Shown piece by piece: positions 1 through 7,805 of a stretch of DNA of 57,654 nt (position 1 is its first letter; each line of letters begins with the position of its first letter). The notes under the pieces are model-generated. The model was not told the DNA's origin. It worked only from the letters and a program-made list of their open reading frames with translations, and made no database searches. The DNA lies in the NCBI RefSeq assembly GCF_018070325.1, contig NZ_JAGPXY010000038.1, forward strand, positions 1 through 57,654. The letters are read 5' to 3'. Source of the stretch: Micromonospora sp. H61. Its GTDB lineage: Bacteria > Actinomycetota > Actinomycetes > Mycobacteriales > Micromonosporaceae. A program made the position numbers and the translations under genes.

Positions 1-354
1 GATTACTCGGAGGTGGCCTCGGCGGCCGGTTTGGTGGGGGTGCTCGGGACGGTTCTGGTCCGGCTCCGGGGGGCGGGGGGCCGGACGGGCGGCTTCGCGG
101 ACCGCTTCGGCCAGCGCGACCAGGTCGTCAGTCGTGGGCGGCGGCGGCTCGAACTCGCCCTCGTGTCGGACGACGTCCCAGCCCCGCGGCGCGGTCAGGC
201 TACGGGCGTGCGGCTCGCACAGGTCGTACGTGTGCGGCTCGGCGAACGCCGCCAGCGGCCCCACCACCGCTGTCGACTCGTTGTAGACATAGGTCAATGT
301 GGCGACCGCTTGCCGGGGGCAGCCGTTACGGGAGCAGCGCCGTGGTGACCTCAC
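1..354 (-). CDS. DUF3499 family protein (partial, runs off the window start)
   Basis: Reading the minus strand from a GTG at 354 gives an uninterrupted frame to base 1. It begins MRSPRRCSRNGCPRQAVATL and continues through a conserved TYVYNES stretch and a CEPHA motif. This Cys-rich N-terminus (C7, C12) followed by an acidic, proline-rich tail is what I know from the actinobacterial DUF3499 family, whose function is unknown. The GTG start is supported by a TACCCT hexamer ending 7 nt upstream, as in a leaderless transcript. It is divergent from the zincin-like gene at 508, an arrangement I recall from Mycobacterium (Rv3258c/Rv3259). The C-terminus lies outside the window. Family call fairly secure; function unknown. 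Confidence 0.8.
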   Translation of the reverse strand, partial: MRSPRRCSRNGCPRQAVATLTYVYNESTAVVGPLAAFAEPHTYDLCEPHARSLTAPRGWDVVRHEGEFEPPPPTTDDLVALAEAVREAARPAPRPPEPDQNRPEHPHQTGRRGHLRVI

Positions 355-361
355 GTGCGGC

Positions 362-367
362 AGGGTA
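362..367 (-). promoter_or_regulatory. Putative leaderless -10 element of the DUF3499 gene
   Basis: On the minus strand TACCCT (TANNNT) lies 7 nt before the GTG at 354. The same hexamer lies 7 nt before the divergent gene at 508. Confidence 0.45.
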
Positions 368-494
368 TCTCCATTACCGGGTCCGGCGCATCGCTTCGCG
401 TTGCGACACGCCCGTCATGGTGATCACACTCGACCGTCCTGGGCGCGCCGCGCCACGGGATCGGCGCTGCCGCTGGCCAGCCCGACGCGGGCGC

Positions 495-500
495 TACCCT
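495..500 (+). promoter_or_regulatory. Putative leaderless -10 element of the zincin-like gene
   Basis: TACCCT ends 7 nt before the ATG at 508, with no Shine-Dalgarno between them. Confidence 0.45.
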
Positions 501-507
501 TTGCCTC

Positions 508-957
508 ATGACGAGCCCGGAACACCGCCGCCCCGGCTCCGGCCGGCGTGCGCATCGTGACCGGCACGGGCGCGGCCTGCGCGGGCGGCTGGTTCCGGCC
601 ACCGTCCCGCTGGCGCGGACCAAGGCCGAGGTCTTCGACGACCTGGTCCTGGACACCGTCGAGACGCTGGAGCGTCGGTTCGCCAAGGAGCTGGCCGGGG
701 TCGAGTTCGCGGTCGAGGACGTCCCGCCGGACCTGAACGTCTACGACTCGGACGTGCTGGAGGACGGCGAGGTCCCGTTGGCCCGGCTGCTGCCCGGCCG
801 CCCGGGCCGGCAGGAGGTGCCGCCGCGGATCGTGCTGTACCGGCGGCCCCTGGAGTTCCGGGCGATGGACCGTGAGGACCTCGCCGATCTCGTCCACGAC
901 GTGATCATCGAACAGGTGGCGAACCTTCTCGGAGTAGACCCGGACGAGCTCGCCTGA
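508..957 (+). CDS. Metallopeptidase-like (zincin-fold) family protein with a degenerate active site
   Basis: The 149-residue protein has a basic N-terminal tail (1-35) followed by a domain resembling the DUF1025/Zincin_1 family: FDDLVLDTVETLERRF, then PPRIVLYRRPLEF, then a C-terminal helix. Family members usually have HExxH there. Here the segment at 130-135 reads HDVIIE, so the first catalytic Glu is Asp and the second His is Glu. Proteolytic activity is therefore doubtful from sequence alone. The gene is divergent from the DUF3499 gene and faces whiB2, matching my recollection of Mycobacterium Rv3259. The start is the ATG just behind a TACCCT hexamer. Confidence 0.75.
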   Translation: MTSPEHRRPGSGRRAHRDRHGRGLRGRLVPATVPLARTKAEVFDDLVLDTVETLERRFAKELAGVEFAVEDVPPDLNVYDSDVLEDGEVPLARLLPGRPGRQEVPPRIVLYRRPLEFRAMDREDLADLVHDVIIEQVANLLGVDPDELA

Positions 958-1012
958 GCCCAACCCCCGAGCGGAGAGTCGGGCGGCCCCCACCGCCTCG
1001 ACCTCGCACCGC

Positions 1013-1273
1013 TCAGGCTGCCCGCCGCTTCAACTTGCGCCGCTCCCGCTCGGAGAGCCCACCCCAGATGCCGAACCGCTCGTCGTGACCCAGTGCGTAT
1101 TCGAGGCACTCGGTCTTGACCTCGCAACGCGAGCAGATCCGCTTCGCCTCGCGGGTCGAGCCGCCCTTCTCGGGAAAGAACGCCTCGGGGTCGGTCTGCG
1201 AGCACAACGCCCGCTCCTGCCACTCCGGCGCGTTTCCGAGCAGGTCGGCCACCTCAAGCTGGCCGTCCATCAA
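1013..1273 (-). CDS. whiB2: WhiB-family iron-sulfur transcriptional regulator (WhiB2/WhmD type)
   Basis: The 86-residue protein has the four cluster-ligating cysteines (C24, C47, C50, C56) in the order C-x22-C-x2-C-x5-C, then the GIWGG turn (68-72) and a basic C-terminus ERERRKLKRRAA that would contact DNA. WhiB2/WhmD proteins bind a [4Fe-4S] cluster, act with the primary sigma factor and control septation and cell division in mycobacteria and streptomycetes. The start has an AAGGAGG ribosome-binding site at good spacing; a second Met follows directly. The position next to the zincin and fbiAB genes matches Rv3260c. A perfect 16-bp palindrome lies about 110 bp upstream. Confidence 0.9.
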   Translation of the reverse strand: MMDGQLEVADLLGNAPEWQERALCSQTDPEAFFPEKGGSTREAKRICSRCEVKTECLEYALGHDERFGIWGGLSERERRKLKRRAA

Positions 1274-1384
1274 ATGCCTCCTTGTCGCGCACCGGCGTCA
1301 TCGCCGCTGCAACCCCCCACGCGAAAGGCGTGCTTGTCCGTCCGGTCCCGTTTTGTTGCGTTCCGTGCGAACAACCCCATTCAA

Positions 1385-1400
1385 ATTACACGCGTGTAAT
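1385..1400. promoter_or_regulatory. Perfect 16-bp palindrome upstream of whiB2 (candidate operator)
   Basis: ATTACACGCGTGTAAT is fully self-complementary and unusually AT-rich for its surroundings. It lies in the long upstream region of whiB2, about 112 bp from the start codon. The binding protein is unknown. Confidence 0.45.
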
Positions 1401-1675
1401 GCGTGCGCCGTCAAGCCAAACTTGATAATGGAGTCGCCCTCCCGACACCCCCGGCCGGCCACTCGGGCCGTCCAGCCTCGCAACCTGCCCTATCGATTCA
1501 GACCCCGGCCGAGTAACGCCCTCTCCGGCGAGTTGCCCGACTTTTCTGCCGTGGCGCTTCTCCGACGAGTCGCCGACCGGACGGCACCAGAGACCTCCAC
1601 CCCTAAGCTGATCTTGGTGGGGGACAGGTTAACGCGGTGCGGCGCAGACTGCCCGTCGAGCTGCGGACAGCACTC
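1401..1675. other. Intergenic region without a recognisable gene
   Basis: This stretch lies between the palindrome upstream of whiB2 and the terminator hairpin of the gene at 1729. Both strands carry only short open frames without family features or convincing ribosome-binding sites. It probably contains the distal whiB2 promoter region. Confidence 0.4.
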
Positions 1676-1704
1676 GCGCCCCGTCCACATTGTGGACGGG
1701 GCGC
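1676..1704 (-). terminator. Perfect hairpin downstream of the 1729-2058 gene
   Basis: Arms GCGCCCCGTCCACA and TGTGGACGGGGCGC are exact complements (14 bp) around a single T. The hairpin begins about 25 nt after the stop codon of the minus-strand gene. Confidence 0.6.
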
Positions 1705-1728
1705 GGTGGTGAAACCGATGCGTCGAGG

Positions 1729-2058
1729 TCAGCCCGCGGCCCCGAAACCGCTGCTGGGCCAGGCGAACTCGGCTATCTCTCCACCATGGACGGGAATCGT
1801 GCCGGCGGGCGTACAGTCGTCCCACCAGACGGTATAAATTCCGCTCGGCAGATCGGGATAGACCGCACTGTGGAACGAGCCGTCCCGCACCCGACGCTCA
1901 CGCACCGCCGAGTGGACCCGCCGGTCGTCGTCGCGACTGATCTCGATCTCCCTGCCGTGCAGATCCGGACCCGTGTAGACGATCAGGGCGCCGGTGTCAC
2001 CGCCCAGATCGAGGACGACTGTCCCGGTCTCCGACGGCCCGTACGCATGCTCGTGCAT
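1729..2058 (-). CDS. Conserved hypothetical protein following the DUF4331 gene
   Basis: The 109-residue protein has no signal peptide or membrane segment. Its sequence (VVLDLGGDTGALIVYTGPDL, REIEISRDDD, SGIYTVWWDD) suggests a compact beta-rich fold. It starts 19 bp after the stop of the DUF4331 gene on the same strand and is followed by a strong hairpin, so it is probably the last gene of a three-gene operon. Related actinobacterial proteins are, as I recall, sometimes labelled phospholipase without clear support; I see no lipase motif and do not adopt that name. Confidence 0.6.
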   Translation of the reverse strand: MHEHAYGPSETGTVVLDLGGDTGALIVYTGPDLHGREIEISRDDDRRVHSAVRERRVRDGSFHSAVYPDLPSGIYTVWWDDCTPAGTIPVHGGEIAEFAWPSSGFGAAG

Positions 2059-2077
2059 CCGCTCGCCCCCGGCCCGA

Positions 2078-3472
2078 TCAGGACGCCGCCGGCGGGTTGT
2101 TGAACCCGTCGTACGGCGTACCCAGGTAGGGGAAGTTTCCGAGGAACGGCGCGGTCACGTCGGCGGCGCTCAGCCCCGGGGTGACCGCGGCGGCCGCCGC
2201 GTCCGGTTGGAACGTCTTGTCGACCAGCGGGACGGTGACCCCGGCGATGGCCCGCAACGCGATGCTGAACACGTCGTCGCCGACCCGCCGCCCGTTCGGG
2301 AACCCGGCCAGGTCGCCACCGAGCACCCCGAACCGGTCCGGCCGCCTGGTGGGCGGGATCGCCGTGTTCAGTCGCAGCATGTCGGCCTGCACGTCGCCGG
2401 TGGCGTTGGTGAAGCCGTCGATCAGCCCGGCCGGCACGCCGGTGAGCAGGATCGCCACCAGATCAGCTCGGGCCTTCTTCGCCTTGGTGAGCTTGTCCAG
2501 GTTAGGGAAGACGTCCGGGTAGAGCGCCGGCAGCAACGCGGCCAGCTCCGGTTGCTCGACGAACTGGGCGAAGCGCTTGTCCTCCGACGGCGGCAGCGAG
2601 TTCCACAGGTCCTTCTTGGACATCGGCACGATGACCTCGTTGAACAGTGGATTGCCCAACCGCGAGACCTGGGTGAACGGGCCGGTGCTGGTGTCCGCCC
2701 CGCCCCGGTCGCCGAGCACCCGCACCTGCCGACGCGACGCCGACGTCCACACCCCGATCACCGACGCCCGATCGGCGGCACCGTACCGGTTGGCGCGTCG
2801 ACGCACCCGCTCCAGCGGCACCTGCACCGCGATGCTGTGCACGTTCATCCGGTCGGTGGCGTTTACCGGCTCCCCCTCCGCCTTGAAGATCTTCTTCCCG
2901 GCGACGTGCAGTTGCTGGAACGGCCGCAGCGTGCCGAGGTCGAAGATCGCCCCGAGGTCCACGAAGAACCCGTCGGCGCGCTGCCCCGCGAAGACCCGCT
3001 CCCCCGTGGAGAGCGAGTAGGTGGCCTGCCGCACCAGGTCGGCGTACTTCGGGGTGGACAGCGGGCCGACGTTGCACGGCGGGCAGGGCAGCCTGTGCGC
3101 CAGCCGGTGCTCGCGGCCGTCGGCCACCCGGGTCAGGCTGTAGAACTGCCGCCGGTTCCAGTTCTTGCTGTCCAGCGAATCGATCGGACCGGTGTTGTAG
3201 AGAAAGCTGTTCGGGTTGGTGATCTCGGTGGTGAATTCGAACCGGTAGGTGACATCCGGACGACCGTCACCGTCGTTGTCGATATGGATCTCGTAGCGCA
3301 CGTCGTCGCCGAACTCGAAGAAGTTCGGGCCCCCGGAGGGGAGCTGCAACGGCACGTAGTTGGCGATCAACGTGACAGTGTCGCGTTTGTCGGGGCTGAC
3401 GAACGCGTACAGGTCGGAGCTGTCGGCGACCGGATCCTTGGCTATCTCCGGGGCCTCGCGGTGGGAAGACAT
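2078..3472 (-). CDS. DUF4331 family protein
   Basis: The 464-residue protein begins MSSHREAPEIAKDPVADSSD, the characteristic start of DUF4331 proteins. It continues with DLYAFVSPD, a DNDGDGRPD calcium-binding-like segment near residue 70 and a C-terminal GNFPYLGTPYDGFNN. The biochemical role of the family is unknown. No signal peptide is visible on this protein itself. It lies between a small Tat-signal protein (51 bp upstream) and a small hypothetical protein (19 bp downstream), so the three are probably co-transcribed. Family call secure, function open. Confidence 0.85.
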   Translation of the reverse strand: MSSHREAPEIAKDPVADSSDLYAFVSPDKRDTVTLIANYVPLQLPSGGPNFFEFGDDVRYEIHIDNDGDGRPDVTYRFEFTTEITNPNSFLYNTGPIDSLDSKNWNRRQFYSLTRVADGREHRLAHRLPCPPCNVGPLSTPKYADLVRQATYSLSTGERVFAGQRADGFFVDLGAIFDLGTLRPFQQLHVAGKKIFKAEGEPVNATDRMNVHSIAVQVPLERVRRRANRYGAADRASVIGVWTSASRRQVRVLGDRGGADTSTGPFTQVSRLGNPLFNEVIVPMSKKDLWNSLPPSEDKRFAQFVEQPELAALLPALYPDVFPNLDKLTKAKKARADLVAILLTGVPAGLIDGFTNATGDVQADMLRLNTAIPPTRRPDRFGVLGGDLAGFPNGRRVGDDVFSIALRAIAGVTVPLVDKTFQPDAAAAAVTPGLSAADVTAPFLGNFPYLGTPYDGFNNPPAAS

Positions 3473-3523
3473 GACGGACCAACCTCACTGGGCGGGGACA
3501 GGATGGCGGGGCGGAGGGTCGGG

Positions 3524-3802
3524 TCAGCGCCGGGCGGCGCGCCGCAGCCGGTCCGCCAGGCCGCGGTCGCGTACCTCGATGCGCGTCTCACCGACGAAGA
3601 CGTCCATCGTTCCCGAGTTGGCGTCACGCAGGTGCACGACGATCGGTTCGTCGGCTCGTCCGGCCGCGCCGGGGGCGTTCTGCGCGGCCGACAGGCCCGG
3701 CACGGTGAGGGCGGCGGCACCAAGGGTGGCGCTGGCCGCGGCGGTCAACGTCTGCCGGCGGGTCAGTCGCGGCCACTGCCGCTTCCGCTGATCACTGGTC
3801 AT
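3524..3802 (-). CDS. Small exported protein with a twin-arginine signal
   Basis: I place the start at the ATG at 3802, which has a GGAAAGG ribosome-binding site; an upstream in-frame ATG at 3928 lacks one and would enter the fbiC terminator. The 92-residue product has a Tat-like signal, LTRRQTL with the Arg pair at 15-16, then a hydrophobic stretch and a possible AxA-type site (LSAAQ) near 38-41. The mature part is only about 50 residues: IVVHLRDANSGTMDVFVGE and a basic tail. It is the first gene of the DUF4331 operon, suggesting a periplasmic or extracellular role for that system. Specific function unknown. Confidence 0.65.
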   Translation of the reverse strand: MTSDQRKRQWPRLTRRQTLTAAASATLGAAALTVPGLSAAQNAPGAAGRADEPIVVHLRDANSGTMDVFVGETRIEVRDRGLADRLRRAARR

Positions 3803-3893
3803 GGGCAACCTTTCCGGCGGTGGCGCGAGCGCGCCCGCGGAGACGGACGGGTCCGGTGCCGTCTCGCGACGCCGCCGGGCCCCTGAGGGGACA

Positions 3894-3925
3894 CCGGTGG
3901 CGGTCCTCGCCGCGACCGCCACCGG
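3894..3925 (-). terminator. Terminator hairpin after fbiC
   Basis: Exact 12-bp arms CCGGTGGCGGTC and GACCGCCACCGG around an 8-nt loop. It lies 40-70 nt after the fbiC stop and before the DUF4331 operon start. Confidence 0.65.
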
Positions 3926-3964
3926 CATCGCGTGGTACGGCCGGTGGCGGGGAAAGGTTCGACG

Positions 3965-6508
3965 TCAGGGCCGGGCGTGACCGTACGCAGTCGACCGCTT
4001 GCGCGCCGGACGACCGGCGGCCGTCGCGATGGCCCGCAACTGCTCCTCGGTACGCGCAGAACCATTGTCGGAGCCGGCCATCCGGGAGATGGTCTCCTCC
4101 ATCAGGGTGCCGCCGAGGTCGTTGCAGCCGCCCTGGAGCATCGCGACAGTGCCCTCGTCACCGAGCTTCACCCAGGAGCACTGGATGTTGTCGATCCGGC
4201 CGTGCAGCAGCAGCCGGGACATGGCGTGCACCACCCGGTTCTCCCGCCAGGTCGGCCCGGGTCGGGCGATACCCGCCAGATAGATCGGAGCATTCGTGTG
4301 CACGAACGGCAGCGCCACGAACTCGGTGAACCCGCCGGTGCGGTCCTGCACCCCGGCCAACACCCGGAAGTGCGCCAGCCACTGCCCGGGGTGGTCGACG
4401 TGGCCGTACATCATTGTGGAGCTGGACCGGATGCCCAGCTCATGGGCGGTGCTGACCACCTCGACCCAGGCGGCGGCCGGGAGTTTGCCCTTCGTCAGCA
4501 CCCAGCGCACGTCGTCGTCGAGGATCTCGGCGGCGGTGCCCGGGATGGTGTCCAGCCCGGCTTCGCGCAGCTGGAGCAGCCACTCACGGACCGGCACCCC
4601 GGCCTTCGCGGCGGCGGTGACGATCTCCATGGGCGAGAACGCGTGCACGTGCATCTCGGGCACCCGGGCCTTGATCGCGCGCACGATGTCGGCGTACCCG
4701 GTGACCGGCATCTTCGGATCGATGCCGCCCTGCAGGCACACCTCGCTGGCACCGAGGGCCCATGCCTGCTCGGCCCGGTCCGCGACCTGCTCGACAGAGA
4801 GCCGGTACGCGTCGGCGTCCCGCTCACGCTGCGCGAACGCACAGAACCGGCAGCCCACGTAGCAGACGTTGCTGAAGTTGATGTTGCGGTTGACCACGTA
4901 GGTGACGTCGTCGCCGACCGCCGCGCGGCGCACATCGTCGGCGAGGCGGCACAACTCGTCGAGCGCCGGCCCGTCCGCGCCGAACAGCGCCAGCGCGGCA
5001 TCGGTGTGCGCGGGGTCGAGCAGCGCCGCCGGGTCGTCGGCGGCGAGCCGCAGCCCGGCTGCCAGGTCACGGTCCGCACCACTCCCGGCCGGTGCCAGGG
5101 GTACGCCCGTCCGGCGGGCCGTCGCCTCCGGGGTGACCTTGCCAGCGACCTCGGCCCAGTCGCCGTAGACGCTGTCGAAGTCGCCGCGCCGGTCGTCGGT
5201 GCGACCGGTGGTGTCGATGGTGGCGTGCAGGTCGACCCGACCGCCGAACACCTCCTCCGGCTCCTGCCACGGTCGTCCCTGCGGCATCGCCGACTCGACC
5301 GCCATGCCCGTCGACGGATCGGCCAGGGCGCCGACGTGCGGCAGCAACCGCGGGTCGAGCCACGGGTCACCCGCGCGCACGTACTCCGGGTAGATCGTCA
5401 ACCGCTCCCGCAGCGTGAACCCGGCCAGCTCGGTGTGCCGGGCCAACTCGTCGATCTGCGGCCAGGGGCGTTCCGGGTTGACGTGGTCGGGGGTGAGCGG
5501 GGAGACGCCACCCCAGTCGTCGATGCCGGCGCGCAGCAGCAGGTCGTACTCGCCGGCGATGAGGTTCGGCGGGGCCTGGATCCGGGCCTTCGGGCCGAGC
5601 AGCAGCCGGGCCACCGCCACAGTGGCGGCCAGGTCGTGCAGCTCCGCGTCGGGCATGCCGCGCATCGCCGTGTCCGGCTTGGCGCGGAAGTTCTGCACGA
5701 TCACCTCCTGGAGGTGGCCGTACTCCCGGTGGGCGCGGCGGATCGCGAAGAGCGCGTCCACCCGCTCCGCCGGGGTCTCCCCGATGCCGATCAAAATGCC
5801 GGTGGTGAACGGCACCCCGACCCGGCCCGCGTCCTCGAGCACCCGCAACCGGACCGCCGGCTCCTTGTCCGGTGAGCCGAAGTGCGGGCCACCCGGCTCG
5901 GACCAGAGCCGCGTCGCTGTCGTCTCCAGCATCATGCCCATGCTCGGCGCGACCGGCTTGAGCCGTTGCAGCTCCGACCAGGACAGCACCCCAGGATTGA
6001 GGTGCGGCAGCAGGCCGGTCTCCTCCAGCACCGCCACCGCACAGGCGCGCAGATAGTCCAGGGTCGAGTCGTAACCGCGTTCGTCCAACCAGGTCCGGGC
6101 CGCCGGCCAACGTTCCTCCGGCCGGTCACCCAGGGTGAACAGCGCCTCCTTGCAGCCCTGCGCGGCACCGGCCCGGGCGATCGCGAGGACCTCGTCACGG
6201 TCCAGGAACGGCGCCGGCAACCGGTGCGGCACTGTCGCGAAGGTGCAGTAGTGGCAGCGGTCCCGGCAGAGCCGGGTCAGCGGAATGAAGACCTTCTTGG
6301 AGTACGTGACCACACCCGGCCGCCCGGCGTCCCGCAGCCCGGCGTCGCGGATTCCTCCGGCGAGCCGCAGCAACTCGTCGAGCGCGTCGCCATGAGCGGA
6401 CAGCAGCGCCGTCGCCTCGTCGACATCCAGCGCCCGCCCGTTCCCGGCCCGGCCCAGGGCCCGCCGCACGCTCGCATCGCTCGGGCCGGAGTGGGTGCGA
6501 TCAACCAT
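3965..6508 (-). CDS. fbiC: 7,8-didemethyl-8-hydroxy-5-deazariboflavin (FO) synthase, CofG-CofH fusion
   Basis: FO synthase condenses a flavin-pathway intermediate with tyrosine to make FO, the deazaflavin core of coenzyme F420. The 847-residue protein contains two radical-SAM domains. The first has CRDRCHYC (C81, C85, C88) and corresponds to CofG; the second has CYVGCRFC (C549, C553, C556) and corresponds to CofH. The fusion is the usual actinobacterial FbiC, and the length fits. The start has a TAAGGT hexamer 6 nt upstream and probably yields a leaderless mRNA. The rest of the pathway (fbiA, fbiB) lies about 1.3 kb away on the other strand. A strong terminator follows. Confidence 0.95.
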   Translation of the reverse strand: MVDRTHSGPSDASVRRALGRAGNGRALDVDEATALLSAHGDALDELLRLAGGIRDAGLRDAGRPGVVTYSKKVFIPLTRLCRDRCHYCTFATVPHRLPAPFLDRDEVLAIARAGAAQGCKEALFTLGDRPEERWPAARTWLDERGYDSTLDYLRACAVAVLEETGLLPHLNPGVLSWSELQRLKPVAPSMGMMLETTATRLWSEPGGPHFGSPDKEPAVRLRVLEDAGRVGVPFTTGILIGIGETPAERVDALFAIRRAHREYGHLQEVIVQNFRAKPDTAMRGMPDAELHDLAATVAVARLLLGPKARIQAPPNLIAGEYDLLLRAGIDDWGGVSPLTPDHVNPERPWPQIDELARHTELAGFTLRERLTIYPEYVRAGDPWLDPRLLPHVGALADPSTGMAVESAMPQGRPWQEPEEVFGGRVDLHATIDTTGRTDDRRGDFDSVYGDWAEVAGKVTPEATARRTGVPLAPAGSGADRDLAAGLRLAADDPAALLDPAHTDAALALFGADGPALDELCRLADDVRRAAVGDDVTYVVNRNINFSNVCYVGCRFCAFAQRERDADAYRLSVEQVADRAEQAWALGASEVCLQGGIDPKMPVTGYADIVRAIKARVPEMHVHAFSPMEIVTAAAKAGVPVREWLLQLREAGLDTIPGTAAEILDDDVRWVLTKGKLPAAAWVEVVSTAHELGIRSSSTMMYGHVDHPGQWLAHFRVLAGVQDRTGGFTEFVALPFVHTNAPIYLAGIARPGPTWRENRVVHAMSRLLLHGRIDNIQCSWVKLGDEGTVAMLQGGCNDLGGTLMEETISRMAGSDNGSARTEEQLRAIATAAGRPARKRSTAYGHARP

Positions 6509-6514
6509 CCACTC

Positions 6515-6520
6515 ACCTTA
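6515..6520 (-). promoter_or_regulatory. Putative leaderless -10 element of fbiC
   Basis: TAAGGT on the minus strand ends 6 nt before the ATG at 6508. Confidence 0.45.
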
Positions 6521-6617
6521 TGCGCAGCCCGAGCCTGTCCCACCGCGCCCAGCCCGCACCGTGGGAAACGGCACCCCCGGCCGCCCTCCCGGTTGCCTCC
6601 CGGCCGCCCTCCCGGTT

Positions 6618-6672
6618 GATCATGAAGTTATTGCCGCGACACGCCGCGTGATCGGGCAATAACTTCATGATC
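6618..6672. repeat. Intergenic palindrome, 18-bp arms with 19-nt spacer
   Basis: GATCATGAAGTTATTGCC (6618-6635) is exactly complementary to GGCAATAACTTCATGATC (6655-6672). It lies between the stop of the proline-rich gene and the fbiC promoter. It is far more AT-rich than its flanks and looks like a dispersed REP-like unit; it may also terminate the upstream gene. Confidence 0.65.
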
Positions 6673-6708
6673 GACGAGGGTCCGTCGGGGCCCGACGGGG
6701 TTGGGGAC

Positions 6709-7707
6709 TCAGCGGGGCTGGTCGGGGTGGTCGTTGGGCTTGATGTGTTGGGTCCGGTCGGTGTCCGGATCGGCCGGGTGGGAAATGACCTCGGTCGGGT
6801 CCGCGGACTGGCGCGGGATCGCCTGAGTCGGGTCGGCCGACGGCGGCTGCCCGAACGGCGGCGGCGCGGCCGGGGACGGCGGCGCCGACTGGGGGGCGGG
6901 GTTCGCCGGCGGCGCGGACTGCGGTGCCTGGAACGGCGGCGCGGACTGCGGGTGCGGCGGGGCCGACTGCGGGTGCGGCGGGGCCGACTGCGGGAACGGC
7001 GGGGCCGACTGCGGGGACTGGAACGGCGGCGACTGCTGGCCGTACTGGCCGGCCTGCGGGTAACCGCCCGGCTGACCCGCCTGCGGGTAGCCGCCAGGCT
7101 GGCCGGGGGCGGGCCATCCGCCCTGCGGCTGGCCGCCGGGCTGACCCGGGGCCGGCCAACCGCCCTGCTGCTGCGGCCAGCCCGGCTGGGGCTGCCCGTA
7201 GACGCCCGGCTGCGGCTTGGGTCGCGGCACGTAGTAGTGGGCGCGCCAGATGGTGTAGACCACCCAGGCGGCGATCGCGAAGATCACCATCCAGGCGAAC
7301 CGGGTGAGCACACCGAGCAGCGCGTCGAGCACCTCGGCCTCGGCCAGCCGGCCCACCGTCCAGATCAGCATGGTCAGCGTGCCGAACAGGGCGCTGACCG
7401 CGTACTCGACGACAGCTGCCTGCGTGATCAGTTTCGCCTTCGCCAACACCGGCGAGATGTGCGTGGCCAGCAGCACCGCCAGCAGCGGGAGGCCCACCGC
7501 CTCCACCCCGACGAACGCGTAGAAGGCGCTACCCGCGCGGTCGGTGAAGGAGCTGTAGTCGTTCGGGGCGATGAGCCGGAGCAGGCCCACGAAGAGGAAC
7601 ACGGCGTTGGCGCCAAGCAGCGCGAGCGCGGCGAGCTCCCGTAGCGGCTTGGTCAGCTGGCGGGCCTGCGTCGCGTCGGCGGACGCGGGCTCGGCGGGGC
7701 TGGTCAC
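6709..7707 (-). CDS. Membrane protein with a long proline/glutamine-rich repetitive tail
   Basis: The 332-residue protein has four likely transmembrane segments in its first ~155 residues (for example ELAALALLGANAVFLFVGLL and WMVIFAIAAWVVYTIW). A low-complexity tail follows, with Gly-Gln-Pro-Gly-Gly-Tyr units and then about seven copies of a PQSAPP unit. The last ~50 residues contain three similar Thr motifs, DPTQAI, DPTEVI and DRTQHI. These resemble the TQ-type sites phosphorylated by Ser/Thr kinases and read by FHA domains; that link is inference. It starts with GTG behind GAGGGGGAA. It is divergent from fbiA and its function is unknown. Confidence 0.75.
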   Translation of the reverse strand: MTSPAEPASADATQARQLTKPLRELAALALLGANAVFLFVGLLRLIAPNDYSSFTDRAGSAFYAFVGVEAVGLPLLAVLLATHISPVLAKAKLITQAAVVEYAVSALFGTLTMLIWTVGRLAEAEVLDALLGVLTRFAWMVIFAIAAWVVYTIWRAHYYVPRPKPQPGVYGQPQPGWPQQQGGWPAPGQPGGQPQGGWPAPGQPGGYPQAGQPGGYPQAGQYGQQSPPFQSPQSAPPFPQSAPPHPQSAPPHPQSAPPFQAPQSAPPANPAPQSAPPSPAAPPPFGQPPSADPTQAIPRQSADPTEVISHPADPDTDRTQHIKPNDHPDQPR

Positions 7708-7805
7708 GAGTTCCCCCTCGGGGCATCAACGGACAGGGTGCACGTGAGCCTAGTCTCGCGGGCCACCCACGGATCGGAGGCGTCACGTGCGCGAGGATGG
7801 TCGAC

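Noticed and set aside
1298..1483. Small minus-strand frame upstream of whiB2
   Set aside because: No Shine-Dalgarno, no homology seen, and it runs through the palindrome at 1385-1400.
3932..5875. Long plus-strand open frame (647 codons) opposite fbiC
   Set aside because: It is antisense to a clear radical-SAM enzyme. It has no domain, ribosome-binding site or plausible composition, and arises from high GC at third codon positions.
6860..7210. Tandem GC-rich repeats that might be a CRISPR or minisatellite array
   Set aside because: The units encode in-frame PQSAPP and GQPGGY repeats of a protein, with no spacers.
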